Shown here: positions 22,501 through 34,400 of the stretch, piece after piece
How positions within the stretch are numbered: position 1 is the first letter of the stretch
Layout of the letters: each line of letters begins with the position of its first letter
NCBI GenBank assembly: GCA_001643675.2
Contig: LSRY02000014.1
Coordinates: forward strand, 436,501-500,500
Length of the DNA stretch: 64,000 bases
DNA from: Monocercomonoides exilis
Taxonomy: Eukaryota > Preaxostyla > Oxymonadida > Polymastigidae
Reading direction: 5' to 3'
Program-made: the position numbers and the translations under genes
Notes under the pieces: model-generated
Database searches by the model: none
What the model was told of the DNA's origin: nothing
The model's input: only the letters and a program-made list of their open reading frames with translations

Positions 22501-24454
22501 TGGCATCGCGTCTAGCACTATCATCATCATCATCATCATCATCATCATCTTTGAAAGTCAAAGATTCGTCAGTTTCTCATTGTGATAAGTCCAATCTGCC
22601 AAAAAGCAAGAAGTCCAGCAAATCCTCTCAGAATGAAAAAAATCAGAAGCAAGCGATATCCAAACAGAAATCTGAAGAAACATCTACAGTTGAAGTTGAG
22701 TGGGCTTTGCCTTCATTTCGCGATAACTCCGCTACTCATCAGCCTTATTCATGGCCTTCTTCGTCTTCTTCTTCATGGGAAGACTCTTCAAGTTCAGTTG
22801 ATGTTGAATGGGCTTCACCATCATTTTGTGATGACTCTGCAACCAAGCAGCCATATTCATGGCCTTCTTCTGCTGCTTCATCAACTTCATCTTCTTCCTC
22901 TTCATCATCATCATCATCATCATCATCTTCCTCTTCTTCCTCATCTTCCTCATCTTTTTCTTCCTCATCTTCTTCTTCCTCATCTTCTTCTTCCTCATCT
23001 TCTTCTTCCTCTTCCTCTTCTTCTTCTTCACCAGATCCATCTTTTTCTTCTGCTTCTTTGTCTCCTCCACCACCTCCACCATCAGAATCTTTCAGACATT
23101 CAATAAAAAAGAACTCAAACACAGCAAATTCTTCTGATTCATCATCTTCAAACACTATTCCCGAAAATACACAAAAGGCACACGAAAGTCTGCAAACACG
23201 ATCCACAAAAAATGAAAACGATTCCTCCCAGTTTATTTATTGCCCATCCTCTCAATCAGTTTCTACTCCGACATTTTATTCCTCTTTTTCTTCTTCATCA
23301 TCGTCTTCTTCATCAGTTAACTTTTTGAGAAACGAAGAGAAAATTAAGGAGCCATCTGAATCAAAAGATAGCGAAGAGAATCAACAAAATTTGTTATCTT
23401 CAGAATTCAAGTTAATGTCTCATCCAAATTGTTCATCTTTGACTCTTTTGGATAAAAACAGAGTGACTTGCTTGTCAAATTACAATAACGTTTTGGCTAT
23501 CATTGATGTTCCATTAAAAGTGGTGTGAAAAAAGAAAGAAATACATTTCCAAAATTTGATTGAAGCTTTCATTTATTAATTTCTTTTTTTCGGTAATTTT
23601 ATTTTTATGCGGAAAAACATTTTTATGATATTTGTTTTTTCATCTACGTTATTCAACACATTATTTCCATTCTGAATGATACTCTGATTTAGGGCTGCTG
23701 GAAGTGGTATGAATACGCCTTTTCTCTTTTCTGTTTCATTAAAATTTTGTTTGTTTATTTTTATAATTATATTATTATAATCGTTATGGCACATAATCTG
23801 TCTTCTTGGGATTCATTCTTTTGCAAGTTCTGTACGTTTTGAAAAGAAACCACAAATTATTGTTGGCTTTGGATTAATGAGAAGGAGTTCTCTGCTCGAA
23901 AAACGTTTTCGGCTTGGCGAGGATAATAATTCATTTGGATATCAAAGCAGGTACGCGCAAACTTTGATTATTATTACGTCGATCAAATTTTTTACACTTT
24001 TTTCTTCAAAAAATTTCAATTAACGCTATTTTTGTTTTGCACTTCCAACTTCAAATTTTCTTAAATATCACAATTTCTCAAAATTTTCTTTGCAGCGGAT
24101 GCATTGCACATCAAGGTCTTATTATGCCTGGAATGAAAAGATACGAAGCAGGAGACATAATCACTATTGAAGTCGATATTCGCTCCAACTGCAATAAAAC
24201 AGTATCGCAGGCACATTTTTATGTTAATGGAAGTCTTCAGAATCTATATCTACATAATGTTCCGAAGGAAACCGTTTTTGGGGTTTGTTTTTTCAATGAG
24301 AATTATTGTTAGACAATCATTTGGTTATTATATCGAAAATCATTTGTAGTTTCATCTGTTCGGAAGAGATTCAAAGTGTTCAGTTGTTTCGTTTGGAAAA
24401 ATATCAGGTCTCACTCAACCCGATCGAAAATTGCTTGAGCCAGTAAGTTGGTAG
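16560..24454 (+). CDS. NEK-like degenerate kinase / coiled-coil / low-complexity / SPRY protein (eight exons, 2389 aa)
   Basis: Exons: 16560-16575, 16649-16956, 17032-17155, 17278-23524, 23693-23752, 23828-23950, 24096-24282, 24350-24454. All use GT-AG introns and sum to 2390 codons in a consistent frame; exon 5 and its junctions are the least certain. Residues 1 to about 260 follow a NEK-type kinase: NIKFLCSTEEC where the Gly loop should be, LRILKYYS for the Lys strand, LYIAMEYCNGASL hinge, LKHQNINLKNIVMM where HRDxKxxN is expected, then VKLDFDFGST. Asp of HRD is Asn and the Gly loop is lost, so it is probably inactive although DFG is kept. A coiled coil follows (NNELRERLAEQERLENKL). About 1700 residues alternate Ser-rich and Lys/Ser/Glu-rich blocks. 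The C-terminus is a SPRY domain (IIVGFGLMRRSSLLEKRF, GDIITIEVDIR, AHFYVNG), probably a protein-binding module. A stop is read at 24452; the adjacent GTAAGT (24443) could instead be a splice donor. Confidence 0.8.
18430..23040 (+). repeat. Alternating Ser-rich and Lys-rich tandem blocks in the kinase-SPRY protein
   Basis: Three kilobase-scale units repeat the same order: a block VEWAS(P/C)SF-x-DNSA, a long Ser tract, the sentence TAPSPLSHVQ(S/T)D (near 19278, 20808 and 22008), then a Lys/Ser/Glu stretch of SK, KGSK and KESK units. The Ser tract at about 22880-23030 holds roughly 50 nearly uninterrupted serines. Repeats are degenerate at the DNA level, with mixed TCT/TCA/TCC codons, so they are not a simple microsatellite. 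Confidence 0.85.
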
Positions 24455-24471
24455 TTCAAAGACATTTGGCA

Positions 24472-24669
24472 GTTCCTTTTTGAAACATTCTTTCGTTCGA
24501 GTTTTGATCAAAAAAAAATTTATTTCTCAATGGGATTAATGGGAAAAAGTGCTGAAATCCCACGAACACGAATCTCAAAATAGTCTTCAGAGAAAAACAA
24601 AAATACGTGTTTCCATTGAGAAAAAATTTTGATCAAAACTCGAATGAAAGAATAATTTCAAAACGGAAC
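24472..24669. repeat. Imperfect inverted repeat, ~60 bp arms
   Basis: Left arm about 24472-24533 (GTTCC...CAATGG) and right arm about 24613-24669 (CCATTG...GGAAC) are reverse complements at most positions, with an 80 bp loop. Both arms share the core TCGAGTTTTGATCAAAA or its complement. It sits just beyond the kinase-SPRY stop and about 250 bp from the end of the inverted duplication. It could be a small foldback transposable-element relic or a transcript hairpin; no flanking target-site duplication was recognised. Confidence 0.7.
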
Positions 24670-24919
24670 AACCACATTATTTGGCTTTTGATTGTGAGAA
24701 AACTCATATTTTTTTATCTTTTTTGAAAATGGATTTTGTTTATCAATAAAAAATGAAACTATTGTTTTCCTTAATCATTTGATTATTTTTCTTGAACGTG
24801 AGGGAAAAGTCATTCAAAAAAACAGTTGAGATATTTTCACCTTTTAAGCAGTGAAACTTCTTTCTTTTGCGTTTTGAATTGAGAAAAAAAAATTATTGGA
24901 AGTCTCTGTTCCGAGTATT

Positions 24920-27600
24920 TTCTTTTGTTTTCGATGATGGATTAAATGACATGTGATAGGATATTTATTGAGTCTCATCAGCCAAGTTGATTGTGAAATC
25001 CATCGAAAAATCTATGTGCATTCGAAAACTGACAAGGAGAAACTGATTGAGGAAAAAGCATCCCATAACGAACAATGCTTGACAATTTGTGTTCACAAAT
25101 CACTTCGTGACAAACTCCATTCAAACACAACAACAGCAATAACAATAATAAAGAAGAGAAAGAAGAATAGGAAGAAAAGTGAAATGAAATATTCAAAGAT
25201 TAATTGTCTCAAATCAACATCGCATCAGAACTCAAACAGGCAGCACAACTCGCAAATCATGCTGCTCCACAACAAACTTTGAAAAACAAACAAATTAAGA
25301 AAAACGAAAAAAGAAATAAATTGGTGTTGAAAATCTGACAGAAAAATAAAACTCTCCTCAGCCCCGTTCCACAACTCCATTCCACAAAGTTGGCTCACTT
25401 CCTTCAAGCAAATCCAGCTCATCTTTTCATTCTGACTCTTTTTTTGAAGAGGTGCATCACTTCATCTCTCCTCCTTTCACCATGCCCATTCCTCTCATAG
25501 GCTTCTGCCCCAACAGCCATTTCCCTTTCAATCATCCTCCTTTTGCATTCCTCTTCTCCAATGCACAAACATGCTTTATTTTTGGAGAGGATGTTGTTGT
25601 GAATGGCAAAAACACCTCACATCGTCTTCATTGTCTCATTTTCATTGCTCTCCTGCTCTTTTGCTTTTCTGCTTGCCAACTTCCAATCCACATCTTCTCA
25701 CTCCTCCGACTCGCTGATCATGCTTCTGTTCAGCCCAGCCATGGACTCTTCCCCAACACAGATCGCGTCTGTCATCGTCATGATTGCTGCCCCTTTCGGA
25801 AACCGCACAATAAACTCCCGCTTCAGCTCGTTCACACTCAGCCGCTGCCCCCAGTCTTGCGACAGGCACCCCTTCACCACACCCGCCAAGCTGCTCCCTC
25901 CCACCCTCATCACATCCGGCTTCTCCCCATTCACAATCTTCTGCCCCGCCACCTCTGCTCCATACTCTCCAAACGGAATCTCCAGCGTCAGACACTCCCA
26001 CACCATCATCCCAATCGAGAACGATACCGACTCCTTTGTCGCTCCCATCTTCTTGTTCACCAGCAGCTCTGGCGCCTTCCACCTCAAGCACTCTTTTTTG
26101 AAATCATCCTCATCCTCAAACGCTGATGAAGGCAGAGAGTCATCATCATCATTATCATCACTTGCAGATGTCACAACTGTTGTTGATGAGATTGACGATG
26201 ACTCTGAATCATCTGAAGATGAGAAGTCTGAATGCATCACAATGCAGATCACCATGTGCTCGGAAAATAACACAATGTGGGGACTGAGATTGGCAAGAGA
26301 TGAGAGAGGATTCTCCATTTCATCAAATGAGTGGAGTGCCAGATTCGCCACCCAGAATAGGATCTGCGCAGCTGTTTGCTCTCTCTCAGTCAATGTGCCT
26401 ATCGCCATCTCTTTCTTTTCATTCTTTCCATGAAGCAGCATGAACAGAGAATCCCTCAGATCCACAATCAGCTTCTCATGTGGAGACGAGCAGGCCATTG
26501 CATCCACCAAGTTCGACATGGATGAGGTTGTTGGGCACAGATCCTCTCCTCGAACAAAAGTGGATTCTGTGTCTGAAGTGTCTGTGGTTGAAGTGGATGA
26601 GATTGAAGGTGATGGCGTTCGCTTCCTTGTCTCTTCCTCAACTTCCTTTTCATCAACCTTCTCCAGCATCCATTCTGGAATCTTGTCTGAGTCTCTTCCA
26701 AGAATGTATTCAGTGGAGCCACTCTCACTCAGCAAATGCTCTGACGATTCTGAATGCTGAAGGCTTTTCGCATATACCCTCTTCTTTATCCTTTCCTCGT
26801 TCTTCTTCTCAGCCTCCCTCTCGGCTCTCCTCCACTGCGCCTCAGGTGACATCTCCATCGTCACCATCTCAAATGCCTTCGGATCCTTCTTCACTGTGTC
26901 TTCCACAATCACTTCAAGTTCCTCTGTCCTTCTCTTTTGTTTTCTCCATCGAACAACAAACAAAATAAATCCAATAAGAACAATTAAAAGGATTATTGCC
27001 ATAACAACAACAATTATTGGCCAAAATGATTTTCCTTCTTTCCCTCCTTCAACAATTCTGTCATCTCCTTTTCCTTCGGTTTCGCTTCTGTTCTTCAGAA
27101 TGAAAGAATCAGTCGATGAAGGAGATTCTTTCTTTCCAAACAGAAGACTCACAGACACTTCTGTCTCTGCTCCCACTGCTCCCATCTGAACCGATGAAAC
27201 AACTGCAACAATTTCGTTCTCTGACACACTTTCCTTTTCACCAATCCCATAGCTCTCAACCACCTCTTCCCTTCCATTCCCGAAGCTCAACTTCAACGAA
27301 ACATTGCAGGGGAGAAGAAGTCTCCCACTCAGCGTGATGATTGTTTTTCCCTCAGATCCTGTCTCATTTCTCGCCCCTTCCACAACTGGAATGAAGAATG
27401 ATGATGCTCTCTCCTCCATCATCCCGCTCAACTCGCATCCTTCATTCAACATCCAAAGAGATGTGTTTGGCAAAACTCCATCTCCTCCTTTCAAACTCAT
27501 CACATTCAACGACCCCAAATCAGAACAGATGATGTTTCTTCTCAATGATGGATATCCTTCAATTGATGGATTATTGTTTGAGAAATTCCCTGCTTCAATC
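24920..27600 (-). repeat. Right arm of the large inverted duplication (copy 2 C-terminus plus 3' flank)
   Basis: Matches about 7860-10530 in opposite orientation. It covers the membrane helix, pseudokinase tail and 3' flank of surface copy 2. Protein identity between the tails is very high and the match continues outside the coding region, so the two tails share a recent common origin or have been homogenised by gene conversion. Confidence 0.8.
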
Positions 27601-28499
27601 ATTATGCTTCCTCCACAAACAGAAATACCACCAATGGAAGAGTTAACAACGCTCGTATCCTTCATCATAACATTTGAATCACTCAGACGAATCATCGACT
27701 CATTCCATTTGCATATTCCATCCAGGTCAGTATTTTCGTCTTTCTCTTTTTCATCTTTGTTTCTCAATCCATCAAACAAACACAAATCCATTGAAGCGCT
27801 TGCGCATTTATTGATATCCATTGCGCAAGAACCATACCCTTTAGTGATGGCGATGCTCACTGAGCAATTTGACAGCTCCAATTGATGAATTAACTCACTG
27901 AATTGCAATGGCACTTTATCACTTTGTTGAGTGATGTTTTCAACCCTCACACTTTGAAGCAGCGATATCCTTTTTTCATCCTTTGATTCCATCAACACTT
28001 TTGATGTTAGTGATATGACAGGCTCTTCAAATGAAACATCTCTGAACACACTCGAAATAATGCTGATTGAATCAGATTCCCCATTGATAGCGCTCACTGT
28101 GAGATGCAATTCAGACACAGAGCATCGTTCCAGCAAGCAACCTCCGTCGACCACTCGAATAATGTGATATCCAACAGAAGCTCTTTCTGAAATCATTGAG
28201 CTGCTTCGAAATGAGCAACTGCCCAATGTTGAAAGACCACTCTTCACACATAGGAATGACGAGTGCGAATCGCTTGAAGTCGAACAATACTCAAAGCACA
28301 CTCGACTTATGGCAACGTTGTTGATTGCCTGAATTATGCAGTCGCTTGTTCCATTGATGGATGCACAAACATTAACAACACATGGATTTCTCAGTCGCGA
28401 TGAGAGTTCCATCTCATTCAGCTCCGCTTCACCTTCGAGATTTGCCTGCTCCACAACATACATTTCACTCACATATTCCCCAGTCAAATGATCCAACGC

Positions 28500-31400
28500 A
28501 TAATCAATCGTGGCACACGGAAGCAAGGGCGCACCGCACTGACGATCATTCTTCCCTCCGCTTGATCGCTCTGAGCAAACATATATAGTGTCCGAAAGAT
28601 ATACAGTGATGAAGTCCAGAAGATTCGTGTCTGTCTTGTGCTCTGTGCTGTCTATCCCACAAATCCCTTTTTCTTGATCCGAGATCTTCCTGAGGTCAAA
28701 TCGAAATTGCGTTTCATTGATCTGCGACGATATGCTGAAGCACTGAACAAAAATATCACACCCAACCCCTGCTGTATTCGCCACAAACACCATCGTCCTG
28801 AACTCAAAATCCAGCACTCCCGTCTCATTGCTCCCCACATACACCCCTCCTCCCTTGCCGATGTCTGAACAGCTGCACCGAACAACACTGCTGTTCACCA
28901 TGTTCATCCTTCCACCTCCATTAATCCACAGCTCCATAACTCCTCCTCGCAAGCTTTGCTTTGCTCTACAGTCGCTTGCAACGCTTCCATTCACCTTCAT
29001 CATCACTCCCTTTCCTGTGTCTGTTCGCATGATGCTGCACCAATCGCTCCTTCCCTGAACACCCTCCAGAATGCAATCCTTGAGTTCAACGCTTCCAACA
29101 AGATTTGTTTCGAATCTTCCAAGTGCATGTTCCTCTCCAACAATCTTCACAATCGCATCACAATTCATGTTCACTCCGGAAATAGTTGCTTTCTCAATCA
29201 CACATGTGGTCTCATCCCCAACAGCAAACACACTGTTGCCAATGCTCCTCGACTCCATCCTGAACAACTGCACAATCAGCACCCCTTGTTTTGCAAACAC
29301 AAGCGAGCAGGAAAACTCGCTCCTATCTTTCACAGCTGAGACAAATGAGCAGTCGCTGAGGTTCAACAGACCTCCTTCGTTCCAAATAAGAGCTTTCACA
29401 TGATCTTCAAACCCTTCTGCCTGCTCAAAGCATATATCTTCCACAAGCACTCCACCATGACTCCTGATAAACCATAATTCTCCCACACTTGCTTTCTTTT
29501 CAAATACCACTCTGCTCTTCTTTGACTCGTCTCTCTTCCCATCCGATTTCATTTCAAATTCTTCCAAATCATACTCATCCCGAATAACTGTTTCTCCAGA
29601 AACAAACATGAAACGAGATTCCCCTTCGCTTTTCAGTTGTTCCATCCCTTTCCAAAACGAATTGCATGGCTCTTCTTGCCTTCCACACCTTGCCACATCA
29701 AAACCTTCTTTTCCAACATACACTTCCCATCCCTCATAGGAAATCAGGAACCTCAATAAATCCGTTTCAACAAACTTGCCATCACTCCCCACAAACATGT
29801 TCCCATCTGTGTCTCCTTCTCCACTCCCATAATTGAATTTGAATGCACCCTGATTCACAGACTCGTTGAGATCACAATCAACAATAAACACATTCCTTCC
29901 CAACCATGCTTCATTCTGATCAAACACCAGTCCTTCAAACACAAATCGTGGACTTTCCTCTGTGTTTGTGGTGTTCAAGAAAGCAAATCCCCCCTTTCCG
30001 TCTTCAATACTGCATCCACACTTCATCAGCAGCGATCTGTTCACAACAACATTCCCTTCCCTTCCAACTTCAATCTCAGCCACTCCTCCTTTCTTTCCAC
30101 CATCTGTTCTGATTCCAGTGAAGTTGCATCCTTCAATCACTGTTCTTTCAAGAAGAATGAACGGAACAACTGAGAAACTCGAAGACTCCATCTGACAATT
30201 TATCAATTCCACTCCATTGCCACTTGCTTCAATCACTCCAAACTTCATTTCCGCTTCACACACAATTTGACAGCTTTCAAGAGTTAGCGTTCCTGCTTTT
30301 GAGATGATTGCCATTTTCAATTCGTTTTCCAGCTTGCTTGGCAATTCCAACGAGACCCTTCCAATTGTCAGACTTGCACGTGCTGTCAATACTGCTTCAA
30401 ACACTCCATCTCTCTTTGGATTTCCTTGAATTACCAAAATCACTTTCTCTCGTTCTCCTCCAGTCACTCCAACAACACTTGTTTCCTCCAGAAACTCATA
30501 ACAGTCTTCGATGCTCCCCACATTCACAATCTGCAAGTATCTCTCGGATGAATCGTCAAAGTGCCCCACTCCACTCCAGATCGATTTGCAAGGAAAAGCC
30601 TCGCTTCCACACCCATTCACATCAACTCCCTTTCCTCCATCCACAACCACCACACTCGCTCGACGCTCCACAAGGAACAACATCAAATCAACACTCTCAT
30701 CGAAGTTCACTTCATCCACCCCAGCCATATCTGCAATTCTCACTCCATTTTCATCAAACAAATCAATAGCAATCGATGCCTGTGTGGCAGTGTTGTTCAA
30801 GTCAACACATTCCAAAAACAGATCTTTCCCTTCTTTTCCTTTGTTCTCCTTAAACCACACTTCCCTCAGATTCATCCCTTTTCCATCTGCTCCCTCAACT
30901 TGAACAAATATTCCTCCACCTCTCCATTTCCCCTCATCCACAGAACACATCTCCACTCGCACCCACTTCATTATTAACTCTCCTCCCAATCCCACAACAC
31001 AGCTCCCTCCTCCTCCCCTTCCTTCCACTGACTTGCAACCAGAAATTGTGCTCCCATTCATCATCTTCATTCTCCCCCCTGTTTCAATCTTCCATCCACC
31101 TCCATCATATGTGCACCAGCAGTTATCCACAGTGCATCCATCTGCTGTGCAACTGCTTCCATCACACACAACAACAAACCCACTTCCTTCTCTCCCTGAA
31201 CATCCTGTAATTAGTGTTTTTGCCAGTATGACAGTCCCACTTCTCGCCTGAATGATCCCTCTTTCTCCAAAAAATATCACACTCCTCACTTCGCAATCAT
31301 CAAATCTGACTGTGCCCCCTTTTCCAACAACAATCCACTTCTCACAAGCTCCATTTCCCTCTTCTCCACCACTCCAAAAGATATCACCAACAAATGAACA

Positions 31401-34400
31401 CTGTCCAGCACACACTTCCACAACACAATCGAAAGCACTTCCACCTCCATTCACTCCTGAAAGGTCAAACTTCACATCAGAAAACACAAGTTGTGTCAGC
31501 GCCTCACCACCGCTCAGCACAAACTGCGCGTCTCCCCCAATCGCAAGCGATGGTTTGCTTTCGTCTCCTTGGATGGTCAACGAGTCCCCATCTCGATCAA
31601 TCTGCCCACTCACTGGCGTTGTTGCTTGCAGCTGGATGATGGAATGTGTGGTGTTCATCAGCTGAAATCCCAAATCAACAGATTCACATGGAAGCTCTCG
31701 ATACCCGCACAGTGTCGAATTGCTCCCATTTCCATTCACAAACACAAATCGCGACGAGCTCGGAAACAGATACTCCATCATCGTCACCCCCTCTGTGGTC
31801 TCTGACAATCGATCAAGCACCCACAGCCGATCTTCTGCTGAATCGTTCTGTGCTGATCCATTCCAAAGCAACCCAACAATCATCAGTCGAGGTTGGATGC
31901 ACTCCACAAACACATCTTTCCCCTTCAATGCTCCATTCTCATCAAACACGATCTTCTTCATCGAGTATTCTGATCCAGTTCCCCACAAGTTCATATACAG
32001 CCCTCCTCCAAACCCACTTCCCGATGGAACTGTACTGCGGTTCACAGTGTTTTCATCAAATCCAAAATACCCTCCATCATCCACTTCCACAATCACACTT
32101 CCACCTCGTGACCCTCCAGCATCACATCCATTGTGCTCCAATGTGCAGTTCACAATCTCCACCCTCTCTGCTTCTCCAACTTTTCCATCAATCGCTCCTC
32201 CATTTCCTGCTCCTCGCTTCAACCCTGAAAATGTGCTGTTCCTCATTCCAACGCTGATATCTCCTTCCACTCTGATCACATTTCCATCTGTCTCATTTCT
32301 TTCTCGAAATTCACTGTTTGCAATCTCAACATTTCCTCCTGCCTTTGCCCTCACAACACTCCCTTCTTCACTGACTCCCACATTTCTCATATAAATACCA
32401 TCCAGTACTCCTTCAGCCTCATTTCCATCAAACAATATAACTCCTGCCTTCACAAACACACACCCCTCAATTCTGCAATGTGTCATTTCCATTCTGCCTC
32501 CTGAAACAGCCACAATCCCCATCCCAACAACACCACTTTCATTCACAAAATGGCACTTTTCAATCTTCAGACTCATTGAGTTGCAACACATCATCCATTT
32601 TTCTCTTCCATCTCCTTCTGATCGTGGCAGCTGAAATACCATATCGTGCAATCTGATATCTTGCTGCGTTTCAATCATTCCTTTCCCGATCCCATTTTCA
32701 TCCTCATTCACTTTGATCAGAGTGCAGTTCGCTTCTCCGCAAATATCCATCGGTTGTGCATCCAAAATAATATCTTTCTCAAACACGAATGAGCTCTGCA
32801 GCTTCAACGTCGCATTCTTCTTTCCAAAAAGCGCACTTCCCGCATGCTCTATCGTTTTGCATGCAAAGTCTTTGTATCCACAAACTTCATAATCAATCCC
32901 ACTTCCACCCACACATCCCACAGCTGGCATCCCTCGAAACAGCACTGCCAGCGGGATCACTTGTTCCACTGCGCTCAACTCACACCCTCCAACATCATCA
33001 AGTCTCGCAATCTCAACTGCCTTCTCAAACTCAAATCCAATTGTTGTTCCATTCACAATCTTCTTCAGCTCCTTGCCTTCCACAAACACCCAATTCCCTC
33101 CTCTTGATGCGCTGCATCCATCAAACACCGCATTCTGAATGCAGAATGCTTTCACCTCATCATCCACAGACAAATACATCCCTCCTCCACGCCCTTCACT
33201 ATCCTCCACACTTCCAGCATGGCAATCTGAACACTCAATAGCCTGCACAGATGAAGTGCTTCCCAACTCTGCCAAACCTCCTGCCTTCACTTTCACAAAT
33301 ATTCCTCCTCCATTTCCCCCTGTGCTATCGCAGCTCTCGAAGTTTCCTCCAACTATCTTCAATATTTATTCCTCACCCACAACGCAACATACAGCTGATC
33401 CGTTCTTTCCTCTCACGATTCCTGATTTAAGCACACATTCTTCCAATATAACACCTTTGGCTCCACATGAATTGATAATCCTGCATTCCTTTCCTGACCC
33501 TTCATTATCAAACACAGAATTCTTAACATTCAGTTGAACTTCTGCTCCGCAGACATACACCAATCCCGTTTCGGATGAGGTTGTGGTATTCAGTGATTTC
33601 ATATTCGCAATATCCACAGCTGCTGCTCCCTCTATCCTCACCAGATTACTCCATGAAAAACACATATTGTCAATTATCACAAACACCAGCTCTGTCTTTC
33701 CATTGCTCGCAACAACAATACAAAATGTGTGTATTACACCTTCGCTCAGAGATCGAAATGAGCAGTTCTCGATTCTCATTGTCCCCTTGCTTTCTTGGCT
33801 GAAAAGCGCCTCATGCTCCTGGACAGATCTGGGAACAGAAAATAACAACAGCTTCACACAAGAATTCGATTTCCCATTTTCTTTCATATACAGAAGCCCT
33901 GTTTCACCAGAGGAGTTTCCATGCACAATCACTTCGCTCATTTCACTTTTTCCATGAACAAAGCACCCTTTCTCGTGGCTCAAAGAAACACTCTCGTTCA
34001 GCTCAAATGAACCCACAACCTCCACATCTTTTTCTTGCTCCTGCTGCCTCTGGAACGAATATCCCACTGTTTTGCACGGATACTCAACAAAGCCGCATCC
34101 AGCCACATCCAGTCCATTTGCCGAGGATGCGGAAATCGTGCTTCCCACATCGTGCAGCAAATACACAAGTGGAATGGCATTCAGACGATCAGCCCCATCA
34201 AAGCCTCTCATCCCATCCACTTCAGACAACTGCATGGATTTTCCAAATGGAAATCTTTCTTCGATCACACTCTCTGTCAGATTTGGCGATTCTATAAACA
34301 GATCATTTCCATATTCTGCACTATTCGCTCCGCCTTCGCCGAATGATGGCAAAGAAACCACAAAGTTTGCATCAGCTTCATCCGCCTCAATCAGAATCCC

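Noticed and set aside
25452-26433. Long plus-strand open frames (224 and 276 codons) antisense to the copy 2 tail
   Set aside because: They are mirror frames of the conserved copy 2 coding strand. Equivalent antisense frames occur opposite copies 1 and 3, and they lack start context or any domain.
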